Positions 26,695 through 35,783 of a stretch of DNA of 64,000 bases are shown here, in pieces. The position numbers and the translations under genes are program-made. The stretch's first letter is position 1. Each line of letters begins with the position of its first letter. The stretch comes from Cedecea lapagei. Lineage in GTDB: Bacteria; Pseudomonadota; Gammaproteobacteria; Enterobacterales; Enterobacteriaceae. The DNA is taken from the NCBI RefSeq assembly GCF_900635955.1, contig NZ_LR134201.1:2914001-2978000 (forward strand), given 5' to 3'. The notes beneath the pieces were generated by a model. It saw only the letters and a program-made list of their open reading frames with translations, was not told where the DNA came from and did no database searches.

Positions 26695-28040
26695 CGGTTA
26701 AACTCCAGAGCGCTACCGTAAACGCCCTGCATAACGGACTCGCCATCCCAGACAAGGCGGCCGTTGACGAACGTATTTTCGACCACGCCGCCCAATAATG
26801 AATGTCCTTCAAAAGGCGACCAGCCGCACTTGTAGGCAATATTGCTGCCGTCAATGCTGGCTCGCTTCCACGGGTTTATCGCCGCCAGGTCTGCCCAGTA
26901 ACCTTCGCGAATATAGCCCCGATCCTTGATCTGAAAACGCTCGGCTACGGCATGACTGGTTTTTCTGACGATAAGTTCGGGAGTAAAAATATCTCTGGCG
27001 CACAGATCAAGAAGCGCGGGCAGCGCGTGCTGCACTAATGGCAGGCCTGATGGCGCGGCAAAATAATCGCTCTGCTTTTCCGCCAGCAGATGCGGAGCAT
27101 GGTCGGTAGCAATAATATCAATCACCCCCGCCCTCACCGCCTGCCAAAGCGCCTGCTGATGTTCAGCCCCCTTCACCGACGGATTACACTTCAGCCTGTG
27201 GCCAAGCGTCGCATAGTCATCTTTATTAAAATAGAGATGGTGAATACAGGCTTCAGCGGTGATGGTTTTTCTGCGTAAATCAGCGAGCGTGGGCGCCGGT
27301 TCGAACAGTGCCAGTTCATCGGCGGTAGTGATGTGCAGTACATGAAGCCGCGTACCATGCTTTTTAGCCAGCGCAACCGCCCTGGATGAAGAAAGTAAAC
27401 AGGCCTCAACCGAGCGAATGGCCGCATGTTCTTCTGCCGGGATCTGCACGCCATACCGCGTGCGCCAGAGCGCCTCATTATGTTTGATGGTCGGCGTATC
27501 TTCGCAGTGCGTGGCCACAAGCCCCGGCGCATATTGAAAAATCGCCTCAAGAGTCCGCTCATCATCCACCAGCATGTTGCCTGTGGACGCCCCCATAAAA
27601 ACTTTTACGCCGCAGGCCGCCCCCGTCGCAAGCGCCTTCAGCTCCTCCAGATTGTCGTTGGTCGCGCCGAAATAGAAGCTGTAGTTCGCCAGCGAGCACT
27701 CGGAAGCCCGCTGAAATTTGTCCTGTAGCGCCTGCCTCGTGGTGGTAGGTGGCGAAACGTTGGGCATCTCCATATAGCTGGTGATCCCGCCCATCACCGC
27801 CGCGCGTGACTCGCTGGCCAGCGTGCCTTTATGCATCAATCCGGGCTCGCGAAAATGCACCTGATCGTCAATCATGCCCGGCAATAGCCACTTCCCATTA
27901 AGATCCAGCACAGACCATGTTTGCTGGGGCGAAATCGTCGCGGCTATTTTTTCGATTCGGCCATTCACAATCAGCAGATCGGCGTGATGACGCCTGTCTT
28001 CATTGATAATCAGCGCGTTGGTCAGTAACAGGGGTTTCAT
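26691..28040 (-). CDS. Dihydroorotase-like amidohydrolase (zinc-starvation paralogue)
   Basis: 449 residues from MKPLLLTNALIIN. The metal-site motif reads PGMIDDQVHFREPG; Gln replaces the first His of the usual HxH, which I recall as normal for one dihydroorotase subclass. Later ligands are present: KVFMGASTGN (carbamylated Lys), HCED, LHVLHI and ATDHAPH. It probably makes or breaks carbamoyl-aspartate/dihydroorotate in pyrimidine synthesis. It is the last gene of a Zur-box operon, so it likely substitutes for PyrC when zinc is scarce. Confidence 0.8.
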   Translation of the reverse strand: MKPLLLTNALIINEDRRHHADLLIVNGRIEKIAATISPQQTWSVLDLNGKWLLPGMIDDQVHFREPGLMHKGTLASESRAAVMGGITSYMEMPNVSPPTTTRQALQDKFQRASECSLANYSFYFGATNDNLEELKALATGAACGVKVFMGASTGNMLVDDERTLEAIFQYAPGLVATHCEDTPTIKHNEALWRTRYGVQIPAEEHAAIRSVEACLLSSSRAVALAKKHGTRLHVLHITTADELALFEPAPTLADLRRKTITAEACIHHLYFNKDDYATLGHRLKCNPSVKGAEHQQALWQAVRAGVIDIIATDHAPHLLAEKQSDYFAAPSGLPLVQHALPALLDLCARDIFTPELIVRKTSHAVAERFQIKDRGYIREGYWADLAAINPWKRASIDGSNIAYKCGWSPFEGHSLLGGVVENTFVNGRLVWDGESVMQGVYGSALEFNR

Positions 28041-28071
28041 CAGTCGTTCTCTCCGGCTTAAAAAGGCTGCG

Positions 28072-29073
28072 CTAGCGTCGGGCAACCATCACAACAATAA
28101 ACAGCCCGCCAATGCCTGCGGTAATAATGCCGATGGGCAGCTCCTGCGGCGCAACCAGCACCCGGCTGACGATGTCACCACCGCACAGCAAACTCGCCCC
28201 CGCGAGGGCGCACAGCGGCAGCAGCCGTGCGTGTTTTATGGCGGAAAAATGGCGGCAGAGATGCGGCACCATCAGCCCTACAAAGCCGATAACGCCGGTC
28301 AGGGCGACGAAGATGGCGGTGGAAAAGGCGCAGCACAGGAAGATTTCGGTGCGCAGGCGGTTAACGTTAATGCCCAATGAAAATGCAGTGCGATCGCCCG
28401 CCAGCAGTCCGTCGAGAGAGCGCCACCTCAGCAGGCAAAACGCGGCAAGCAGCACAAGCCCGGCCAGCGCAAATCCCAGATTATCCCAGCGCGCCAGCCC
28501 CAGGCCGCCGAGCGACCAGAACAGCACCGAGCTGGCCGTGCGCTGGTCGCCGGCAAAAATCAGGTAGCTGGTTAACGCCCCGAATAAAAAGGAGATGGCC
28601 AGCCCGCAAATAATCAGCGTTTCGGCTCCCCGCTCGCGTTTAAGCTGGAACAAAGAGAGCACCGCGACGGAGGAGAGAAGCCCGCCGCAAAAGGCGGCAA
28701 CCGGCAGAGTCCAGGCACCGAAAAAGTCTCCAAAGCGGGTAAAGACCAGCACGGCTCCCGCAGAAGCACCGGAAGAGAGCCCGAACAAAAAAGGGTCCGC
28801 CAGCTCATTGCGCGTGGCCGTTTGCAGCAAAGCCCCTACTACGGCAAGCCCCGCCCCTGTCATCAGAGCAAGCAGCGTTCTTGGTAGCCGGATATCCAGC
28901 ACAATGCCGCGAATCATCGGAGAAACGTCTGCCGCTGTAGGTTTCAGCGCGCCTGCAACCTGGTGCAGGCTCAGCCGAACCGAGCCTTCCGTCAGGCTAA
29001 GCGCCGTAAACAGTATGATCATCAGCGCGGCCAGGCAGACGGCCCGGCCATAACGAGAGGCCATCAGCTTCAC
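28072..29073 (-). CDS. FecCD-family ABC transporter permease
   Basis: 333 residues, about nine to ten membrane segments. LPRTLLALMTGAGLAVVGAL and GLMVPHLCRHF are the conserved motifs of BtuC/FhuB/FecD permeases. It overlaps the end of the substrate-binding gene by four bases (ATGA). With the other transporter genes of this operon it probably imports a metal chelate; the Zur context points to zinc or a metallophore. Confidence 0.88.
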   Translation of the reverse strand: MKLMASRYGRAVCLAALMIILFTALSLTEGSVRLSLHQVAGALKPTAADVSPMIRGIVLDIRLPRTLLALMTGAGLAVVGALLQTATRNELADPFLFGLSSGASAGAVLVFTRFGDFFGAWTLPVAAFCGGLLSSVAVLSLFQLKRERGAETLIICGLAISFLFGALTSYLIFAGDQRTASSVLFWSLGGLGLARWDNLGFALAGLVLLAAFCLLRWRSLDGLLAGDRTAFSLGINVNRLRTEIFLCCAFSTAIFVALTGVIGFVGLMVPHLCRHFSAIKHARLLPLCALAGASLLCGGDIVSRVLVAPQELPIGIITAGIGGLFIVVMVARR

Positions 29074-30030
29074 TGCGGGGATTTCTCATACAACACCCGG
29101 GCAAGCTTTTCCACCGCAGCAATGTTTGCCGGGCCGGGCGTTAACTCTGCGTACTGCAGCTTAAGATAGCGATGCTGTTTTACCGCCGGAGTCAGCTTCA
29201 TCAGCGGGTGCCGCTCAAGGAACTGACGCAGTGAATCAGCGCCGCCGCCGTTCTGGTAATCCAGCAAAACGATCACGTCCGGCTCTGCTGCCGCAACGCT
29301 TTCCCAGGACGTGGTGCCCCAGCTGGTATCCAGCGCCTCCATGGCGTTTCTCCCGCCTGCGGCTTCGATAATGGCCTGCGGCATGGCGTATTTTCCGCTG
29401 GTAAACGGTTTATCCTCACCGGAGTCATAGACGAAGACTTTCAGCGGTCTGGCTCCCTGCTGCGCTTTAGGGAGCGCCGCAAGCCGAGCTTTCCAGCCAT
29501 CAACCAGCTTCTGCGCAGCCTCCTGTTTACCAAAAATTTTGCCCAGCGTAAGCTCATCGCTATAAAGCAGGTCCATCGTCGCTTTGCTTTTGCTCTCGCC
29601 GGAAATCGCACAGCTTTCGCTCAGCACAAAAGTCCTGATACCGTACTTCGCGAGGCTTTCGGGCGTGACGTCGCCCCCCCACTTTCATTCCGTAATTCCA
29701 GCCGGCAAAGAAGAAATCAGGCTCGGCGGCCAGCAGCGTTTCAAGCGACGGGTATTTCGGCGCCAGCTCGGGGATAGCGCCCATTTTCTGCTTAAACTCG
29801 GGCGTCATTTTGTACCAGCCGGAAATGCCGGTCAGGCCCACAATCTGCTTTTGCAGATCGAGCGCAAAAGCCATCTCCGACATGTTCAGGTCGTTTATCA
29901 CCGCCCGCTTTGGCGCAGCGTTAAACACCACAGGTTTACCGCAGCTCTTGACGGTAACGGGGAATCCGGAGGCCAGGACAGCGGTGGAAGTAAAGGCGAG
30001 CAGTATGCCGGTGACAATTTTTAACATCAT
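29070..30030 (-). pseudogene. Periplasmic substrate-binding protein of the FecCD-type transporter, frameshifted
   Basis: Starts MMLKIVTGILLAFTSTAVLA (signal peptide) after AGGGATCG. The first part runs to AGWNYGMKVGG; the rest, DVTPESLAKYG to YEKSPQ, is in another frame. The break is at a run of seven C on the plus strand (29674-29680); six would restore one frame of about 320 residues. Family: PF01497-type binding protein (helical backbone). If the extra base is real the transporter lacks its binding protein; a consensus error is equally possible. Confidence 0.8.
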
Positions 30031-30046
30031 AGCGATCCCTGAAAAT

Positions 30047-30844
30047 TTACTGTTGGCGCGAGGATTCAAAAAAACGGACCCGCCTGCCAGGCTCGCCCGG
30101 ATGCTCAACGGTGAAGCTATCAAGGCCGAAGACGGGACGAAGGGTTTCCGTTTTTAAGGCCGTGCCGGGGGCATTAAAAGCCTGCTGTTGTCCCGCAGAC
30201 AAAATAAGCACCTTGTCGGCAAACCCTTCAATGAGATTAAGATCGTGCAGGACGGCAATCACCGTGGTGCCCCGGGCTTTCACCAGCATCAGCAGCTCTT
30301 CCCTTGCCGCCAAATCCAGATGATTGGTCGGCTCATCCAGCAGCAGCAGCCGCGAAGTTTGCGCCAGCGTCCGCGCCAGGATAGCCCGCTGGCGTTCACC
30401 ACCCGACAGGCAGGCCAGCGATTTATGGCGCATACCCAGCACACCGGCCTCTTTCATCGCCCCACAAACAATGCAGCGATGTTCGGGCTCCGGCATATCC
30501 CTGGCAAAAGGCAGCCGCCCCAGCGCGACATAATCTTCGATGGACAGGCGCAAATCCGGAGCATCGTTTTGCGACATCACCGCAATCAGCTTTGCCCTCA
30601 GCGGCGGCGGCAGCTTATTTAAGGCGCGCCCCGCCAGCGTGATTTCTCCTTCGGCTTTTAGCTCCTGGCTCAGCGCCCGCAGCAGCGAGGTTTTGCCGCT
30701 GCCGTTAGGCCCAATCACGGCGAGCCGTTCCCCTTTCAGCAGTTGAAAATCTATCGTCACCGGCCAGCTAGCCCCCTGCGGACGGGCAATCGACCGCAGG
30801 GCAACTTTTAGCTCAGGCATAAACTCCGTGGATGAAAGGGGCAT
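30047..30844 (-). CDS. ABC transporter ATP-binding protein (FecE-like)
   Basis: 265 residues. Walker A GPNGSGKTSLLRAL near 45, signature LSGGERQRAILARTL near 147 and Walker B LLLLDEPTNHLDL near 168. It powers the FecCD-type permease encoded downstream. Its start lies directly after the stop of the carbonic anhydrase gene, indicating translational coupling. Confidence 0.9.
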   Translation of the reverse strand: MPLSSTEFMPELKVALRSIARPQGASWPVTIDFQLLKGERLAVIGPNGSGKTSLLRALSQELKAEGEITLAGRALNKLPPPLRAKLIAVMSQNDAPDLRLSIEDYVALGRLPFARDMPEPEHRCIVCGAMKEAGVLGMRHKSLACLSGGERQRAILARTLAQTSRLLLLDEPTNHLDLAAREELLMLVKARGTTVIAVLHDLNLIEGFADKVLILSAGQQQAFNAPGTALKTETLRPVFGLDSFTVEHPGEPGRRVRFFESSRQQ

Positions 30845-30846
30845 AC

Positions 30847-31407
30847 TCAGAACTCATTGCGCAGCAGTTGATAACCTTCCACCAGCTTGACGTTGGTGTT
30901 GGCCACCTCTTCAGAAAACTGCACCGACGCAGGATCAACACGTGAATATTGCGTTAAATCAGACTCCGGCCCCACGCGCTCGGTGGACGGAATATAGGTT
31001 TGCTTCGGCAGCGTCACGCCATCCACCACTGCGTTGTAGCGAATAACGCAGCCGCTTCGCACGTGGCAGTTAAACAGCACGCTGTTGAAGCCGATAAACA
31101 CGCGTTCATCTACCCGGCAAGGGCCGTGAACAATTGCCCGGTGGGCGATCGACGTGCCGCTACCAATAGTGACCGGCGCGCCGCTTTTAGAGTGAATAAC
31201 GACGCCGTCCTGAATATTCGAATGGGAATGGATAACGATAGGATCCATATCCCCTTCGGCGTTCAATTCGTCGGCCCGGATCACCGCATAGGGCCCGACA
31301 TACACATAGTCATGAATAATGACCCGGCCACAAATTACCGCCGTGGGATCGATATAAGCTTTAGCGGAGACCTGTGGAAGGTGGCCGGAGGGGTTTTTAC
31401 GCAGCAT
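30847..31407 (-). CDS. Gamma-class carbonic anhydrase / hexapeptide-repeat protein
   Basis: 186 residues from MLRKNPSGHLPQ, overlapping the folE2 stop by 11 bases. It is a left-handed beta-helix of hexapeptide repeats (for example TAVICGRVIIHDYVYVGPYA). The metal ligands are likely in IVIHSHSNIQDGVVIHSKSG and SIAHRAIVHG. Gamma-type enzymes can use iron or cobalt in place of zinc, which fits the Zur operon. Hydration of CO2 is inferred from the family. Confidence 0.83.
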   Translation of the reverse strand: MLRKNPSGHLPQVSAKAYIDPTAVICGRVIIHDYVYVGPYAVIRADELNAEGDMDPIVIHSHSNIQDGVVIHSKSGAPVTIGSGTSIAHRAIVHGPCRVDERVFIGFNSVLFNCHVRSGCVIRYNAVVDGVTLPKQTYIPSTERVGPESDLTQYSRVDPASVQFSEEVANTNVKLVEGYQLLRNEF

Positions 31408-32338
31408 GGTGATTTCCTGTCCAGTGAATGCGAGCCACCGCGTTGTGAGCGTGGAGACTTTCCTGGTGCTCAACGCGAAGGCTAAAAGCAGCGCTAAAAG
31501 GCGCGTCCAGCATCGCCTTGTTCAGGCGGCGGGCCGCGTCTTCACAAAACATCAGGTTTTGCCCGTTTGCCCTGGCGAACGCCTGCTCATCCCCGCGCTT
31601 AACCACCGTCTGCACCGCCGTCCCAAGCGCGGCTTCGCAGCGGTCGATAAGTTCCAGAAACGGCAGAGTGGTAACATCCTGCTTCAGCTGGCAACGGACC
31701 CAAGCCCAGCTTCTCTGGCTGTGGGGCGTGCCGGGCATTCCCTTCTCACCCAGCCAGGCCATCATCTCTTCAACAGTGACGCCGCCGCTTCGCTCGCCAA
31801 AGTCTCGTTGAAACTGCTGCTGCGCGAGATTACGGCTGAGCGCCGCCGAAGCCGGACAGGTAGAGGAATACGGGATCCCCACTTCCAGGGTGACGGCAAA
31901 CGTCTCCTCACGCTCGGCCAGCACGCGGATGGGATAAGCCTTCCAGCCAAAGTGGTTAGAGGTTAACGATCGGCGGGACAGCAGCAGCTCGCCCATGATT
32001 TCAACGCTGGCGCGGCTGCTGCTTCGCTGGTGAGAAACCAGAAATTTTCCCAGTAAAGTACGCAGCGCGGCGGGGGTAATCTCGCCCTGGGTAAGCTCGT
32101 CCAGAAGCAGGTAGAGGCGGGACATGTGGATCCCCTTCTCGGCTTCAGGCGTGCTGAGAAGATTAATCCCGGCGTTTACTTTCGCCGTTAGCGGGCGCCC
32201 TGCAATCTCCACCGGGAGATCGATCTGTTCCATGCCGACCCATGACAGGGCCATGTCGAATTCGTGACTTCTTAGCGACTGAATATCAGGCAGGGTTTTG
32301 GGGCAAAGCGTGGGTATTACCGTCATGGTGTGCATCAT
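31397..32338 (-). CDS. folE2: GTP cyclohydrolase IB
   Basis: 313 residues. The catalytic-site segment PYSSTCPASAALSRNL is typical of FolE2, as is PHSQRSWAWVR. FolE2 makes dihydroneopterin triphosphate for folate and can use metals other than zinc, replacing FolE under zinc limitation. First gene of the operon, 15 bp downstream of a Zur box. A second in-frame ATG at 32326 is also possible. Confidence 0.93.
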   Translation of the reverse strand: MMHTMTVIPTLCPKTLPDIQSLRSHEFDMALSWVGMEQIDLPVEIAGRPLTAKVNAGINLLSTPEAEKGIHMSRLYLLLDELTQGEITPAALRTLLGKFLVSHQRSSSRASVEIMGELLLSRRSLTSNHFGWKAYPIRVLAEREETFAVTLEVGIPYSSTCPASAALSRNLAQQQFQRDFGERSGGVTVEEMMAWLGEKGMPGTPHSQRSWAWVRCQLKQDVTTLPFLELIDRCEAALGTAVQTVVKRGDEQAFARANGQNLMFCEDAARRLNKAMLDAPFSAAFSLRVEHQESLHAHNAVARIHWTGNHHAA

Positions 32339-32352
32339 CTTATCGCAAATTT

Positions 32353-32370
32353 GTTACGTTATAACATAAC
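32353..32370 (-). promoter_or_regulatory. Zur box of the folE2 operon
   Basis: GTTACGTTATAACATAAC is a near-perfect palindrome matching the gammaproteobacterial Zur core (TGTTATANTATAACA type). It lies 15 bp before the folE2 start, where it would block transcription when zinc is plentiful. The gene content downstream supports it strongly. Confidence 0.82.
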
Positions 32371-32524
32371 GATATTCAGCGATGCAAAGCGGCAGTTTTC
32401 TCCCCAGGAAAAAATCCGCCGTTGACAGTAGAAAACTCGGTGAAAAACCGCGGAGTTATTCGATATATCTTATCGCCCGGCAAGTGTTGCTCGTCTGTTC
32501 ACACAATGATAGCATCATGTAAAC

Positions 32525-32548
32525 AGCCATTTAGACGGCTAGACTGTT
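32525..32548 (+). promoter_or_regulatory. Tandem MetJ-like boxes upstream of the class II aldolase gene
   Basis: Three contiguous octamers, AGCCATTT, AGACGGCT and AGACTGTT, match the met-box AGACGTCT at 5, 7 and 5 of 8 positions. MetJ binds two or more tandem boxes, and partial matches are normal. They lie 27-50 bp before the start codon. The site suggests control by S-adenosylmethionine; not proven. Confidence 0.55.
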
Positions 32549-32574
32549 AAATTAAAAGTATTGAGGAATCCCGT

Positions 32575-33186
32575 ATGTGGCAAGAAAGACTCGCTCAGTT
32601 GGTCACCGCCTGTCATTGGATTGGCGCTAAGGGCTGGGCCCCCGCTACCGGCGGCAATATGTCCATTCGCCAGGATGCGGAGTGGTGCTGGCTGAGTGAA
32701 TCCGGGCGCGATAAAGGCAGCCTGACCAGCGACGATTTCCTCCAGGTGGACATTGCCACCAGCCAGGCGCCGTCAGGGCGTAAACCTTCCGCCGAAACAG
32801 GACTGCATACCCTGGTTTATCGCCTCTTCCCGGAGGCAAACGTGGTGCTTCACGTGCACACCGTCAACGCTACCGTGCTGTCGCGTATTGAGAAAGGCCC
32901 GACTCTGAACATTAGCGGCTATGAAATGCAAAAAACCCTTACCGGCCAGCAGTCGCACCTTAACACGGTGCCAATTGCTATTTTCGATAACGATCAGGAT
33001 ATCGATGCGCTGGCAAAACGTATTGAGCAGCATGCCGGGCATACCCCGCTGAACTATGGTTTCCTGCTGCGCGGCCACGGCCTCACCTGCTGGGGGAAGG
33101 ACGTGAACGAAGCGCGTCGCCAGCTTGAAGGGCTCGAATTCCTGTTTGAATGTGAAATGCAGCGTCGCCTGTACGAGCTTGATTAA
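32575..33186 (+). CDS. Class II aldolase/adducin protein, MtnB-like
   Basis: 203 residues. Residues 20-45 (GWAPATGGNMSIRQDAEWCW) form the phosphate-binding loop; the metal site is HVHTVNATVL (near 95) with a later His in LRGHGLTCWG. It most resembles methylthioribulose-1-phosphate dehydratase, but related proteins are aldolases cleaving 5-deoxy- or methylthio-pentulose phosphates. A MetJ-like site upstream and a FGGY kinase downstream (43 bp) support a sugar-phosphate substrate linked to SAM by-products. No mtnK/A/C/D genes are nearby. Confidence 0.75.
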   Translation: MWQERLAQLVTACHWIGAKGWAPATGGNMSIRQDAEWCWLSESGRDKGSLTSDDFLQVDIATSQAPSGRKPSAETGLHTLVYRLFPEANVVLHVHTVNATVLSRIEKGPTLNISGYEMQKTLTGQQSHLNTVPIAIFDNDQDIDALAKRIEQHAGHTPLNYGFLLRGHGLTCWGKDVNEARRQLEGLEFLFECEMQRRLYELD

Positions 33187-33229
33187 TCGTCTTATTCCTG
33201 ATTCTGTTCGATAGCGTGAGGCTTGCGGT

Positions 33230-34726
33230 ATGGAGTATTTCCTGGGTATTGATATCGGCACGTCGCGGGTAAAAGCCGTGCTGTTTGACAGCAATTTCCA
33301 CGCCGTGGCAAGCGCAGCGGAGAACACCTCGCCAACCCTGTCTCCACAGGGCTACGCCGAGCAGGACATGGAGCAACTTTGGCAGTCGGTAGTGCGCACG
33401 CTGCGGGAAGTGGCTGATTCTCCTGCCCTGCAGCAGGGGCAACTGAAAGCGATAGGCCTGGCGGGACAGGGTGAAGGGGTCTGGCTAAGCGATAAACACG
33501 GTAATCCGGTGGGCCCGGGCATCCTCTGGAGCGACACCCGCAGCCGTGCATTAATGGACGAGCTGCTGCGGTCACCCGGCCTCGATAAAGCGCTGTTCGA
33601 CGAAACCGGATCCCAGCTGCAGCCCTGCAATACCAGCCTTCAGCTTTGCTGGCTCAAGCGTAACCAACCCGAACGTCTGGCCGCCGCCGACTATGTCTTC
33701 TTTGCCAAAGACTGGATTCGCTTTCGCCTGACCCAGGTCGCGGCCCTTGAGCTTACCGATACCAGCGCCTCGCTGCTGGACCAGACGAGCGGTGAGATTT
33801 CTGATTTCGCCCTTCATGCTCTGGGCATTGATGACCTGAAAACTCGTTTTCCCCCTTTGCTTCGCCCTGATGCTCCGGCAGGAAGCTTAAGCGAAGCTGC
33901 CGCTCTGCTGTGCGGCCTGCCGCATGGTACCCCAGTCGCAGCTGGCGCACTCGACGTGTGCAGCGCAGCGCTGGGCTGCGGCGCGATTCATGATGGCGAT
34001 ATCTACACCATCCTCGGCACTACCTGCTGTACCGGCGTAGTTTGCCACGGGCGAGAAACCGTCAGCAGCGGCACCCGCTTTGTGACCCATACTGAGCCGG
34101 GAAGTTTTATCAACCTGTTCCCTATGCAGGCAGGCACACCCAATATCGACTGGCTGCAGCAGCATATTTCGCTGACGCCGGATTTGGTCGCGCTGGAAAA
34201 AGAGATTGCCGCTATCCCTCCGGGCAGCGGAGGCGTCTTCTGGCAGCCTTATCTGAACGGCGAACGCGCACCGTTTTACAGCCCGACCGCCCGCGCAGGG
34301 TTCTTTGGCATCGACCAGCATACGTCCCGTGCGGCGCTTCAGCGCGCCGTTTTTGAAGGGCTCGCCTATGCCATTGTCGATTCGCTGACCGGGTATGCCA
34401 GCGAAGGCGACCTCTATCTCACCGGCGGCGGCGCGGCCTCCGCCACGTGGCTGCAAATTATCGCCGACTGCACGGGGCGAACCGTCATCGCCAGCCACTT
34501 TAACGAACTCAGCGCCCGAGGTGCGGCGCTGCTTGCCGCCCGCAGCGTGGGTGCCTATAAAAGCTACCCGGCTATCGAACAGACCCGCTATCGGCCACAG
34601 CCTCAGGCCCATGCGGTCTATCGGGCGCTGTTCCCGGTCTTCCGTCTGCTGCGCGAACAGCTCCAGCCGGTGTGGCAGGCCAGGCACCAGGCCCTACAAA
34701 GCTTTTCTGAGGATAATGAACAATGA
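33230..34726 (+). CDS. FGGY-family carbohydrate kinase
   Basis: 498 residues. LGIDIGTSRVKAVLFDSNF is the N-terminal phosphate-1 motif; LTGGGAASATWLQIIADCTG near 400 is the C-terminal FGGY adenosine-site motif. Members phosphorylate pentuloses, glycerol, or autoinducer-2. Here it probably makes the phosphorylated substrate of the upstream aldolase. The next gene overlaps its stop by four bases. Confidence 0.85.
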   Translation: MEYFLGIDIGTSRVKAVLFDSNFHAVASAAENTSPTLSPQGYAEQDMEQLWQSVVRTLREVADSPALQQGQLKAIGLAGQGEGVWLSDKHGNPVGPGILWSDTRSRALMDELLRSPGLDKALFDETGSQLQPCNTSLQLCWLKRNQPERLAAADYVFFAKDWIRFRLTQVAALELTDTSASLLDQTSGEISDFALHALGIDDLKTRFPPLLRPDAPAGSLSEAAALLCGLPHGTPVAAGALDVCSAALGCGAIHDGDIYTILGTTCCTGVVCHGRETVSSGTRFVTHTEPGSFINLFPMQAGTPNIDWLQQHISLTPDLVALEKEIAAIPPGSGGVFWQPYLNGERAPFYSPTARAGFFGIDQHTSRAALQRAVFEGLAYAIVDSLTGYASEGDLYLTGGGAASATWLQIIADCTGRTVIASHFNELSARGAALLAARSVGAYKSYPAIEQTRYRPQPQAHAVYRALFPVFRLLREQLQPVWQARHQALQSFSEDNEQ

Positions 34727-35751
34727 AAATCGTCTTTACCGCCGAGTACGCAGGAAGTCTTGAACCTTTTCGCCAGTTGGGCGAGCTGGTTATTGAGGGC
34801 TGGGCCATCGGTAAACCTAAACTTCAGCCATCGCAGATTATCGATCTCGCCCATGATGCCGAAGTGCTTGTCACCAGCTATGACGATATCACCGCAGAAG
34901 TGATTAACAGCTGCCCTGAACTGAAAGTTATCGCCTGCACCCGCGCTAACCCGGTAAATATTGACCTCCAGGCTGCTCGCGCACGCAACATCACCGTCCT
35001 CTATACGCCCGGACGCAACGCAGATGCCGCAGCTGAACTTACCCTGGGCCTGATGCTTGGCCTGATGCGCCATATTCCACAGTCGCATGCCGCCCTGAAG
35101 CGAGGAGAATTTACTCGCGAAAACCAGAGCGAGCAGCATACCCAGTCCGGGTTGCGCAAAGATGTGGTGTGGGACGTCAGTCCGGAAAGTCCTTACGAAG
35201 TTTTTAAGGGCGGCGAGCTGCGCAACAAAACGCTGGGGCTGCTTGGCTACGGTAATATTGGTCGCCGCGTGGCGCGCATAGCACGCGCCTTTGGCATGAA
35301 TATTCTGGTGGTGGATCCGTTTGTCGCCGCCGAAGATATCGACGAGCCGGGCCTGCATAAAACCACGCTGGAAGCGCTGTTCCGCGAGTCAGATATCGTT
35401 AGCCTGCATTTGAGCAGCGGGCCGCACAGCGAAGGTCTGGTCGACGCTTCGCTGCTGCAAAGCATGAAGCCGGGCGCGAAGCTGATTAATACCTCCCGCG
35501 CCTCCGTCATCGTGGAGGCCGATCTTATCGAAGCCTTACGCCATGGGCCACTCGGCGGCGCGGCGCTGGACGTTTACCATCAGGAACCGCTGTGGCGCGA
35601 GCATCCGTTTATCAGCGAACTGGATAACGTGATTATTACTCCGCACATCGCCGGAGCCACTCGGGAAAGCATCCAGAAGCACACCGCGATGATTGCCGCC
35701 GATCTCCAGCGCTTTGTTGCCGGAGAGCCACTGCTGTACGCCTGGCGCTAA
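34723..35751 (+). CDS. D-2-hydroxyacid dehydrogenase (PGDH-like)
   Basis: 342 residues. The NAD-binding motif LGYGNIGRRVARIARAF is near residue 172; catalytic Arg in INTSRASVIVEADLIEAL, Glu in DVYHQEPL and His in ITPHIAGAT are present. It should reduce a 2-keto acid or oxidise a D-2-hydroxyacid. Overlaps the kinase gene (ATGA), so it is in the same operon; substrate unknown. Confidence 0.85.
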   Translation: MKIVFTAEYAGSLEPFRQLGELVIEGWAIGKPKLQPSQIIDLAHDAEVLVTSYDDITAEVINSCPELKVIACTRANPVNIDLQAARARNITVLYTPGRNADAAAELTLGLMLGLMRHIPQSHAALKRGEFTRENQSEQHTQSGLRKDVVWDVSPESPYEVFKGGELRNKTLGLLGYGNIGRRVARIARAFGMNILVVDPFVAAEDIDEPGLHKTTLEALFRESDIVSLHLSSGPHSEGLVDASLLQSMKPGAKLINTSRASVIVEADLIEALRHGPLGGAALDVYHQEPLWREHPFISELDNVIITPHIAGATRESIQKHTAMIAADLQRFVAGEPLLYAWR

Positions 35752-35755
35752 GATA

Positions 35756-35781
35756 AAAATCAGGCTCTGGAGCCTGATTTT
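35756..35781. terminator. Bidirectional terminator between convergent operons
   Basis: AAAATCAGGCT and AGCCTGATTTT form an 11-bp stem around CTGG, with A and T runs on the two sides. It serves the plus-strand aldolase operon and the minus-strand kinase-transporter operon. Confidence 0.9.
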
Positions 35782-35783
35782 CT

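Noticed and set aside
26691..28040. Inactive dihydroorotase because of the missing first His
   Set aside because: The IDDQVHFREPG signature is, to my knowledge, shared by a whole dihydroorotase subclass, and the other ligands are intact.
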